Assembly (NCBI GenBank): GCA_016712525.1
Contig: JADJQX010000006.1
Coordinates: 434,001-498,000, forward strand
Reading direction: 5' to 3'
Length of the DNA stretch: 64,000 nt
Source: Myxococcales bacterium
GTDB lineage: Bacteria; Myxococcota_A; Polyangia; Polyangiales; Polyangiaceae
The position numbers and the translations under genes were made by a program. Below the pieces are notes generated by a model. That model had not been told where the DNA came from. It ran no database searches and was given only the letters and a program-made list of their open reading frames with translations. Shown here piece after piece: positions 48,801 through 55,681 of the stretch (positions are counted from its first letter, which is position 1; each line of letters begins with the position of its first letter).

Positions 48801-50406
48801 CACCTTCGCGCCGAAGTCGCTCTCCTTCTTCCGGGACAAGCAGCGGATCGTGTGGCAGCCGGCGCCGGTCCAGATCGTCTACGCCGACGACGCCATCTCC
48901 CTGCCGCCGCTCGGCTTCGAGCTGGCCTCGGGCAACGGGCTCAAGGGCGCGTTCATGCTCACGGGCGATCTGTCGCGTGTCTCGAGCAAAGATCCGAAGC
49001 TCGATCTGCGCGCCGAGCTCCTCCCGGTCGACCTGGGCATCTTCACCGGGGTCGTCCCGAAGCTCACGCGCGCCTCGGGCAAGCTCTCGGGCGCGGTGCG
49101 GGTGACGGGCCGCGCCCTCCAACCCGACGTCGAGGGCGAGGTGAAGGTGCGCGGCGGCGAGCTCGCCATCCAAGGGCTCCCCAGCGTCATCTCGGACGTG
49201 AACGTCGACATCGTCGCCGACGACGAAGAGATCCGCGTGACACGCGCGAAGGCCGGCTTCGCGGGGGGCGAGGTCGAGGTGACCGGGCGCGCTCCGCTGC
49301 GCGGAAATTTGCTGGGATCCATGGAAGCGCGGGTCGTCTCGCGCGGGCTCCAGCTGAAGCCTGCGGATGGCATCTCGGCCACGATCGGCACCGACGCCCG
49401 CATCACGTACAACGCGCTCGCCGCCGGGACGGGAAGCGCCAAGCTCCCCCACGTCTCCGGTGAGATCCTGGTGGCGTCGCTCGAGTACACGCGCCCCATG
49501 GAGATCGACGTCAACGACGCGCTCCGCGGCGGTGCCCAGCGCACCGAGGTCAAAGGCTACGACCCGACGCTCGACTCGGTGGTCTTCGGCCCCGACTTGG
49601 TCATTCGCGCCAAGGCGCCCCTTCGCATCCGCAACAACCTCATCGAGACGCAGCTCTCGCTCGGCCCCCAGGGGCTCGCGGTCACCGGCACGAACCAACG
49701 CTTCGGGCTCCGCGGGGAGATGCGCGCGCTCCCGGGCGGGCGTGTGCACCTCCTCGCGAACGACTTCGACGTCCAACAGGCCGTCATCAAATTCGACGAC
49801 GCCTCGAAGATCGTGCCCTACATCGACATCGTCGCCACCACCGACTACCGCCGCTTCTCGAGCGGCAGCGCCCTGAACGCCCAGAGCGTCACGGGCCGCA
49901 ACGGCGCGTCGTGGCGTATCAACCTGCACGTGTACGGCGCCTACGGAGGCGACGAGCCCCTCCGCCTCGACATGACGGCCGACCCGGCGCTCTCCCGCGA
50001 GGACATCTTCTTGCTGCTCACCGTCGGCCTCACTCGAACCGAGTTCGATCAGGCGCGCCTCGGCGATCTCGGCACCGCGGTCGGCGGGGCCTTCGCGAAC
50101 GCGACCGGCGCGGATCGCGCGGTAAAACAAGCCGTGAACGTCATCGACGACTTCCGCTTCGGTAGCGCGTACTCCCCCCGCACGGGGCGCACCGAGCCGC
50201 AGATCACGGTCGGGCGGCGCCTCTCCGACGACGTCCGCGCGTCGGTCACGAAGAGCTTCACCGACGACCAGCTCCGAGGCAACGTCGAGTGGCGCCTGTC
50301 GAGGACCACGAGCGTGCAGGCGAACGCGGACAACGTGAACAACTCGGCCTCGGGCTCGTTCCCCAACATCGGCTTGGACTTCCGCTTCCGGCTCCAATTC
50401 GAGTGA
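45880..50406 (+). CDS. tamB: TamB-type translocation and assembly protein
   Basis: A 1508-residue protein with one N-terminal transmembrane segment (FFCVILALVGVVPVGLAALA) and a very long repetitive beta-rich body as in AsmA-like TamB/YhdP proteins (VKVDVFGSQGDPKIDGDVKK, VRGGELAIQGLPSVISDVNV, LAKSAYVRGL), ending in a C-terminal region like DUF490 (SAYSPRTGRTEPQITVGRRL, ASGSFPNIGLDFRFRLQFE). TamB forms a periplasm-spanning hydrophobic groove for lipid or protein transport. The Omp85 gene follows 70 bases downstream in the same direction, the usual TamA–TamB pairing. The start was placed at MRPSFASILPPRRKK; the frame begins 19 codons earlier without a ribosome-binding site. TamB is about 1,260 residues in E. 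coli, so this is somewhat larger. Confidence 0.85.
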   Translation: MRPSFASILPPRRKKRSIPWGRAIARFFCVILALVGVVPVGLAALAKSAYVRGLISRETAKLAKSQGIVARYDVGISFVPLAIELTNVRVESSDGKGPFLEAKRAVAKPRLFALMAGKLDIDQIEVESPKARVVLRDGKLANLAVEIPESKEKKPFRAPFNVISVSDADVDLVVDDVLHLTLQEVDADVAAEEPDAVSASELEIAVRAAVIKSRWRRGVDPKKPEEIDAEDDMLCDLDARVRIENDKILVRRFSTQGGADLDPEGDTFTGCNLPNDDKRKVEVAIHQTTILLPEPGKTFPRVDGRVLVRAPIALASRAPGAPDTDGWVRLEGELKFSSADELPDFDGTILAEGVRIDHFTIAQQIKGDLVLHKDPDPKRSGSQVVESKKMLVKIAGGEVALTNVKVRPLEPASADALSASVDVRNVDFVRLMAELGVSQHAHVRWDILEANVPHFGGSFAPLKLDGDFVARTGVFEAFDSAVDNPKRVRAVGLKEAQIKSHLAVRPDGVSFVSPRLVTPSSVVDGNLVFIGYAGGLRVDVPNARVDLEEISPIGNIVMKGFAEVKVDVFGSQGDPKIDGDVKKITGFELADLKLGDIEGGHVELRGMALDLTDVRGSKGKSHFLMPTGRLDFGGPASMRMDATITTEDMRLKEPDRTRDKPTDHGLLSIFNLAQDPRFAPIDGKIAATTQVHVALGGPEDQCGGGFISVVAKANVRDVLLFGEKFEDGHADFEYRWYDPKAGIDGAELFVRAMTLHKVHREGKGPVGSAIGSMQLLRGGELRGSLTLDGLPLSRVDGLSAVLPGVDGAASVVARLGGRTNAISVTADAEITPIRFRGKKLGQSHVHFEMVPAQPKPTEVRGHTKCGAPIGPPFDPQAYLADTSSAGDFVFDGELFDHQIKLDNLTISREKSQNFSGKVLFRKVDLGLVLGMASYSPKASDETDVLDPLETTGGELSADMTIDKLRFEDLANARVTFAPKSLSFFRDKQRIVWQPAPVQIVYADDAISLPPLGFELASGNGLKGAFMLTGDLSRVSSKDPKLDLRAELLPVDLGIFTGVVPKLTRASGKLSGAVRVTGRALQPDVEGEVKVRGGELAIQGLPSVISDVNVDIVADDEEIRVTRAKAGFAGGEVEVTGRAPLRGNLLGSMEARVVSRGLQLKPADGISATIGTDARITYNALAAGTGSAKLPHVSGEILVASLEYTRPMEIDVNDALRGGAQRTEVKGYDPTLDSVVFGPDLVIRAKAPLRIRNNLIETQLSLGPQGLAVTGTNQRFGLRGEMRALPGGRVHLLANDFDVQQAVIKFDDASKIVPYIDIVATTDYRRFSSGSALNAQSVTGRNGASWRINLHVYGAYGGDEPLRLDMTADPALSREDIFLLLTVGLTRTEFDQARLGDLGTAVGGAFANATGADRAVKQAVNVIDDFRFGSAYSPRTGRTEPQITVGRRLSDDVRASVTKSFTDDQLRGNVEWRLSRTTSVQANADNVNNSASGSFPNIGLDFRFRLQFE

Positions 50407-50475
50407 CACGCCGAGAGCCGGCGCGGGCCGCTGCTTTCGCCCAATTTTCCCACGGTTTCCGCTAACCTCCGGCCG

Positions 50476-53400
50476 ATGGGTCTCGGCCGGCGAAGGGTGC
50501 TCCCGAAAGGGCCCGGGGGGCGTAACGCCCCGGCGGGTGCCTTCGTCGCGCTCGCCGCGCTCGTGCTGGGGGTGATCCTCTTCGTCGGTCGCCCACGGCC
50601 ACTCTTCGCCGACGCGTCGAAGCGCTTGGTCCCCATCCCATCGGCCGTCCCCGTCTCGCCGCCGCCGCTCGCGCCCACGCTCGAGGGCGCCGATGCCTCC
50701 CTCCGCGCGCTCGACGGGCGCTTGGTCGACGTGGTCGAGTCGGTGGTCGACGACGCGCTCTGGCCCGACATCGTCGCCCCGTCGCTCGGTCCTCCGCCCA
50801 AAGACGAGCGGCTCTCTCCCGTGGTGGCGCGCAAGTACCTCGACGAGGCGCTCTCGACGGGGCGCTTCGCGGACGGCGTGGTCCAGGCCTCCCCGAGCGA
50901 GAAGGGCGGCGTGCGGCTCATGGTCCGCCTCTCGCCCCGCAAGATCGTCGAGTCGGTGGCCGTCGAGCTCCACGGCGCGCCGTTCACGTTCGAGGAGGTC
51001 GCGCGCGAGGCCGATTTGGCCGAAGGCGGAGAGCTCGTCGCGAGGGACGTGCCGCGCCTCAAGGCCAAGGTCAAGGTGTTGCTCGCGCGTCGCGGCTACC
51101 CCGCGGCCAACGTCGCGCTGCGTACGTCGCCGGGGCTCGATCGCTCCCACGTGTCCGTCACGCTCGACGTCGAGCCGGGCAACCCGCGCCTCGTCGACCA
51201 CAAGGTGTTCTTCTTCACGCGCGGCAAGGCCGAAGACTTCGAGAAGTACACGAGCGACTACGCGGTGAGGCTCAAGGAGCGCGCCGACGAGGGGGCCATC
51301 GCCGCGGCGAACGCCCAGCTCGAGACGCGCCTCCGGGCCGCGGGCTTCCACAGGGCGCAGGTGTCGAGCGACCTCGTCTCGGTCGACGACAAAGTCGTGC
51401 TCCGCGTGCGGATGGACACGGGCCCGCGGTTCGAGGCTCGCTTCGAGGGGAACGAGCACTACGACGCGTCGGCGCTCTCGGGCGCCCTCGCGCTCGACAC
51501 CGACCCCGACCTCTCGGTGGGCCACCTCGTGCAGAAGGTCGGCGAGTTCTACCGAAAGCGGGGGTATCTCGACGTCGAGGTGGTGCCGGAGACCCGGGGC
51601 CAGCTCTCGGACCCGCTCGTCTTCTTGGTGTTCAAGATCGTCGAGCACGAGCGGGTCTCCGTGGTCTCTCGCGAGTACCCCTGCCTCGCCGTGGAGGATC
51701 TCAAGAACGCCGAGGACGCGCCCAAGACGGCCAAGGGGCTCGGCGAAGAGATCGACAGCTACCTCGACGAAGAGCTCCCGGGGCAGGACTTCTTCCGTTC
51801 ACCGAGGCCGCAAGGTCTCGACGGGCTCCTCTCCCCGAACCGCCACGGCACGCGCGTCACGCCGACGGACCTCGCCCCGCGCACCACGTATTTCCCCGAC
51901 TCGTACGAGCGGGCCATGAAACACGTGCAGGAGCTCTACCGGTCGGAAGGGTTCCTGTCGGCGGAGGTGGGCCCGCTCCACGTGATGCGGCCGTTCTGCA
52001 AGAAGGGCTCGAAGCCCGGCGCGTGCGAGCCCGTGCCGTTCGACGACACTCCGCCCGTCTGCAACGTCGACTCTCAAGGTCTCCCGCTCCCGCTCCCGCC
52101 CCAAGATCCGCGCCTCTCGTGCGTGCCGGACCCGGCGCGTGGCCTCGAGTGCGCGCCGTACGTCGTCCTTCGCATGCCCATCCGGCTCGGCCCGCAGAGC
52201 CGCATGTACGACGTATCGTTCACGGGCATCAAGGCCTTCACGACGCGCGAGCTCGCACGCGCCGCGGAGCTCGACATGAAGGGCCCCGTGAGCTCCGCCC
52301 GGCTCGACGAGGCCCGCCGCCGCATCGTGGACCTCTACCACCGCAAAGGGTACGCCTTCGCCGAGGCGAGCTTCGCCCTCGACCTCTCGCAGGACAGGTC
52401 GCGCGCGCACGTGCGCTACCGCGTGAACGAGCAAGAGCAGGTCATCGTCTCGGGGATCAAGATCCGCGGGAACGTGCACACGGTCACGCGCACGATCGAA
52501 AATCGCGTGGCCCTCGAGGTGGGCAAGCCCTACGGCTCGGACGAGGTCCGCAAGACCCAAGAGCGCATCGCGACGCTCAACGTCTTCTCGAGCGTCGTCG
52601 TGTCCCTCGAGGATCCGAACGTCCCCCAAAAGAACAAGAACGTGGTCATCACCGTGGTCGAGCGCCCGCGCCACTCGCTCGAGTTCGCGCCGGGCGCCTC
52701 GACGGGCGAGGGCGCGCGTTTTGCGGTCGAATACGGGCACAAGAACCTCTTCGGCCGCGCCATCGGAATGACGGCGCTCGTGCAGCTCTCGTACCTCCCG
52801 ACGGCCTTCATCCTCGACTCGACCGCTCGCGCCAACTACGAAAACCTCCCGCTCGAGGCCCGCATCGGCAGCCGCGCTACCTTGGGCTTCCAGTTCCCGG
52901 AGATCGGCCTCGGCCCGCTCGTCGCCTTCGGGATCGACGGGGTCGGCACCCACGATCTCCGCCGCGACTACTACATCACCAAGATCGCAGGCACTCCGAG
53001 CATCACGGTTCGCCCCCACCGCGAGGTCACGCTCACCTTCGGTCAGAGCTTCGAGTTCAACAACCTCCGAGTGCTCGCCGCGTCGAACTTGCGGGCATAC
53101 CTCGCCACGCTGAAGGGAGACGAGCTCTTCGCGCAGGCCCGCGTCTTGAACCTTCCGAACGGAGAGACGTTCGTCGCCGCGCAGCGCTTCGCGTTCGCGT
53201 GGGACCGGCGCGACAACGCGCTCGACGCCTCGAAGGGTACCCTGCTCTCGTCGTCGCTCGAGCACGTCGACGCCTTCCCCCTCGGCGTGGACGCCGCCAG
53301 CCAGGCGGGCCAGGAGAGCCACTTTCTCAAGTTCTTCAATCGATTCAACTTTTACGTCAAGCTCCCCTTCAAGGCGAGGTTCGCCTCGTCGTCGAACCTC

Positions 53401-53880
53401 GGCACCACGGTGCAGCTCACCGCCACCTCGTCCACCTACACGGACCGCCTGTTCTTCCTCGGCGGGCAGGACATGCGCGGGTGGTACGTGCAGTCCTTCA
53501 TTCCGCAAGACGACCTCGACAAGCTCGCGGAATCGGCAGACGCGGGGTGTGCCCCGGACGACAAACGGGACGAGTGTTATACCCTCGCGAAAGCGCCGGT
53601 CCGTGGCGGAGACCTGTCCGTCGTGCAGCGGTTCGAGGTGCGAATCCCCGTCGCGGGGATCGTCGAGACGGTGCTCTTCGGGGACTTCGGCAACCTCTGG
53701 CGCGAGATCGGGTATCCGTTTCGAAAGGGCGAGTTTCCCATCCGGGTCGACGTCGGCACGGGGTTGCGCCTGAAGACACCGGTCGCGCCCATCGCGGTCG
53801 ACTTCGGTCTCAACCTCACGCGCCGGTCCGCCTTCGAACCCGACGTCGGAGCGTTCAGCTTCTCGCTCGGCCTCTACTGA
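50476..53880 (+). CDS. Omp85-family outer-membrane protein (BamA/TamA-like) with POTRA domains
   Basis: The 1134-residue protein starts with a signal-like segment (AGAFVALAALVLGVILFVGR). POTRA-like repeats follow: ESVAVELHGAPFTFEEVARE, then EARFEGNEHYDASALSGALA and YDVSFTGIKAFTTRELARAA, and a last one (VIVSGIKIRGNVHTVTRTIE). The C-terminus is a beta-barrel with final strands (RSAFEPDVGAFSFSLGLY). The barrel loop motif that reads VRGF in most Omp85 proteins is GGQDMRGWYV here. Extra Cys-rich loops lie between POTRAs (CNVDSQG, CAPDDKRDECYT). It is much larger than TamA and larger than BamA. Given TamB upstream, it may be TamA-like, a second BamA, or an insertion factor of its own. Confidence 0.85.
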   Translation: MGLGRRRVLPKGPGGRNAPAGAFVALAALVLGVILFVGRPRPLFADASKRLVPIPSAVPVSPPPLAPTLEGADASLRALDGRLVDVVESVVDDALWPDIVAPSLGPPPKDERLSPVVARKYLDEALSTGRFADGVVQASPSEKGGVRLMVRLSPRKIVESVAVELHGAPFTFEEVAREADLAEGGELVARDVPRLKAKVKVLLARRGYPAANVALRTSPGLDRSHVSVTLDVEPGNPRLVDHKVFFFTRGKAEDFEKYTSDYAVRLKERADEGAIAAANAQLETRLRAAGFHRAQVSSDLVSVDDKVVLRVRMDTGPRFEARFEGNEHYDASALSGALALDTDPDLSVGHLVQKVGEFYRKRGYLDVEVVPETRGQLSDPLVFLVFKIVEHERVSVVSREYPCLAVEDLKNAEDAPKTAKGLGEEIDSYLDEELPGQDFFRSPRPQGLDGLLSPNRHGTRVTPTDLAPRTTYFPDSYERAMKHVQELYRSEGFLSAEVGPLHVMRPFCKKGSKPGACEPVPFDDTPPVCNVDSQGLPLPLPPQDPRLSCVPDPARGLECAPYVVLRMPIRLGPQSRMYDVSFTGIKAFTTRELARAAELDMKGPVSSARLDEARRRIVDLYHRKGYAFAEASFALDLSQDRSRAHVRYRVNEQEQVIVSGIKIRGNVHTVTRTIENRVALEVGKPYGSDEVRKTQERIATLNVFSSVVVSLEDPNVPQKNKNVVITVVERPRHSLEFAPGASTGEGARFAVEYGHKNLFGRAIGMTALVQLSYLPTAFILDSTARANYENLPLEARIGSRATLGFQFPEIGLGPLVAFGIDGVGTHDLRRDYYITKIAGTPSITVRPHREVTLTFGQSFEFNNLRVLAASNLRAYLATLKGDELFAQARVLNLPNGETFVAAQRFAFAWDRRDNALDASKGTLLSSSLEHVDAFPLGVDAASQAGQESHFLKFFNRFNFYVKLPFKARFASSSNLGTTVQLTATSSTYTDRLFFLGGQDMRGWYVQSFIPQDDLDKLAESADAGCAPDDKRDECYTLAKAPVRGGDLSVVQRFEVRIPVAGIVETVLFGDFGNLWREIGYPFRKGEFPIRVDVGTGLRLKTPVAPIAVDFGLNLTRRSAFEPDVGAFSFSLGLY

Positions 53881-53936
53881 CGTCGCCTGGGTCTCGTCGG
53901 CTTTACCCTCGGGAGGCGAAGAAGTAGCGTGAGCCC

Positions 53937-54755
53937 GTGAGCCGCGCCCTCTCCGATTTCGAGTCGCTCTTCGGTCACAAGCGCGCCCTCGTGGGCATGA
54001 TCCACGCGGGGGCCATGCCGGGCACGGTGCACGCGCGGGAGCCGATAGGCGCCATCGTCGAGCGAGCCGTCGCCGAGGCGCGAATCTACCGTGACGCGGG
54101 CTACACGGCGCTCCTCGTCGAGAACATGCACGATCGCCCCTACATGAAGGGCGAGGTCGGGCCCGAGGTCGTCGCCGGAATGACCGCCGTGGTGCGTGAG
54201 GTGCGGCGCGCGGTCGACCTCCCCCTCGGTGTCCAGGTGCTCGCGGCGGCGAACCGCGAAGCCCTCGCCGTGGCGCTGGCGGCCGGGGCCGAGTTCGTGC
54301 GCGTCGAGGCGTTCGCGTTCGCGCACGTGGCCGACGAGGGGCTCCTCGAGGCGTGCGCCGGCCCGCTCCTCCGCTACCGTCGATCGATCGGCGCCGAGCA
54401 CGTCCGGGTGTACGCCGACATCAAGAAGAAGCACTCGTCGCACGCCATCACGGCCGACGTCTCCCTCGCCGAGACGGCCCACGCGGCGGAGTTCTTCTCG
54501 GCCGACGGGGTCATCGTCACGGGGACGGCCACGGGCGCGCCTGCGCTCCCGGGCGATGTCGACGAGGTCGCCGAGGCCTGCGCGCTCCCGGTCTTCGTGG
54601 GCTCCGGGATCACCCCGGACAATCTCGTGCAGTATGCACGTGCTCGAGGGTACATCGTCGGTTCGTACGTGAAAGAGGGCGGCGCGTGGCAAAATCCGCT
54701 CGATCCGGCGCGAGTCGCCGCGCTCGCGCGGGCCTTCGAGGAGCTCCCTCGGTGA
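53937..54755 (+). CDS. BtpA/SgcQ-family protein
   Basis: A 272-residue TIM-barrel-like protein of the BtpA family: HKRALVGMIHAGAMPGTVHA, then TALLVENMHDRPYMKGEVGP, LGVQVLAAANREALAVALAA, and GSGITPDNLVQYARARGYIV close to the end. In cyanobacteria BtpA is needed for photosystem I reaction-centre accumulation; the SgcQ members occur in sugar operons. Here the gene is coupled to a PfkB-type kinase (GTGA overlap), so a role in the metabolism of a phosphorylated sugar or nucleoside is the more likely. Starts at a GTG. Confidence 0.85.
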   Translation: MSRALSDFESLFGHKRALVGMIHAGAMPGTVHAREPIGAIVERAVAEARIYRDAGYTALLVENMHDRPYMKGEVGPEVVAGMTAVVREVRRAVDLPLGVQVLAAANREALAVALAAGAEFVRVEAFAFAHVADEGLLEACAGPLLRYRRSIGAEHVRVYADIKKKHSSHAITADVSLAETAHAAEFFSADGVIVTGTATGAPALPGDVDEVAEACALPVFVGSGITPDNLVQYARARGYIVGSYVKEGGAWQNPLDPARVAALARAFEELPR

Positions 54756-55648
54756 GCGCGCCGGAGCTCGTCCTCGTCGGGAACCTCCTCGTCGACGACC
54801 TCGTCTACGACGACGGGACGACCCGCATGGGGCAACCCGGGGGCGCGCTCCTCCACGCCGCGATCGCGGCGACGGCCTTCGGAGCGCAGGTGGGCTGCGT
54901 GAGCATCGTCGGCTCGGACTACCCGGCGCATGCGCTCGCGACGCTCGAGGCTCGCGGCGTGTCGCTCGAGGGGGTCTCGCGCCTCGAAGGGCCGGGTGTG
55001 CGCGTGTGGCTCCTCTACGAAGCGGGGGCACGGCGCATGATCCCGTGGCTCGGGCGCCCCACGCACGCCGACGTGTCGCCTCTCCCGGAGAGCTATCCGA
55101 AGGCCTACGAGGGCGCGAAGGGGGTGCACGTGGCGCCCATGCCGTGGGCGCGCCAAGCGGCCTTCGTCGCGGCCGTGGGGCGGGGAGGGCAGCAGGTCTC
55201 CCTCGACCCGTGCGAGCCCCTCGACGACGCCGGGCTCGATCGTGTCCGCTCGGCCCTCGCGCACGTGGACGTGCTCTTCGTGAGCGACGACGAGGTCGCG
55301 TTCGTCGATCCGGCCGGGGCGCTCCCTTCGCTCGCTGCGGGGCGAACGAAGTGCGTCCTGCATCGTCGAGGCCGCGAGGGGGGCGTCGTCTACCAGTCCG
55401 ATGGTACACGAACGACGTGGAGCGCCTTCCCCACGCGCGAGTTGGATCCTACGGGCGCGGGTGACGTGTTCGCGGCGGCCTTCATGGCGGCGTGGGTGGA
55501 GGGCGCGTCGCTAAGGGACGCCGTCGCGCGGGGCGCCGCGGCGGCGAGCGTCGCGGTCGAAGGGCTCGGGGCCGCCGCGCTGCTCGGGGTAGGGGAGGGA
55601 GAGCTCGTTCGCCGCGCTGCCGAGGTCGTCGTGAGCGCGGCGCGCTGA
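54752..55648 (+). CDS. PfkB-family carbohydrate/nucleoside kinase
   Basis: A 298-residue ribokinase-fold enzyme. The PfkB signature is DPTGAGDVFAAAFMAAWVEG, with the catalytic base D238. The N-terminal VGNLLVDDLVYDDGTTRMGQ has a PGGA segment that binds the sugar. The GTG start overlaps the BtpA-like gene stop (GTGA, 4 bases), so translation is coupled. The substrate is not evident: neither ribose- nor adenosine-specific signatures are seen. The two genes are probably one pathway step plus its kinase. Confidence 0.85.
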   Translation: MSAPELVLVGNLLVDDLVYDDGTTRMGQPGGALLHAAIAATAFGAQVGCVSIVGSDYPAHALATLEARGVSLEGVSRLEGPGVRVWLLYEAGARRMIPWLGRPTHADVSPLPESYPKAYEGAKGVHVAPMPWARQAAFVAAVGRGGQQVSLDPCEPLDDAGLDRVRSALAHVDVLFVSDDEVAFVDPAGALPSLAAGRTKCVLHRRGREGGVVYQSDGTRTTWSAFPTRELDPTGAGDVFAAAFMAAWVEGASLRDAVARGAAAASVAVEGLGAAALLGVGEGELVRRAAEVVVSAAR

Positions 55649-55681
55649 AGCCCTCGGGGGCGCGTGGTAGCGTCTCGCGCG

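Noticed and set aside
48598..51648. A 1016-codon minus-strand frame opposite TamB and the Omp85 gene
   Set aside because: Shadow of two well-supported genes; no motif or start with a ribosome-binding site.
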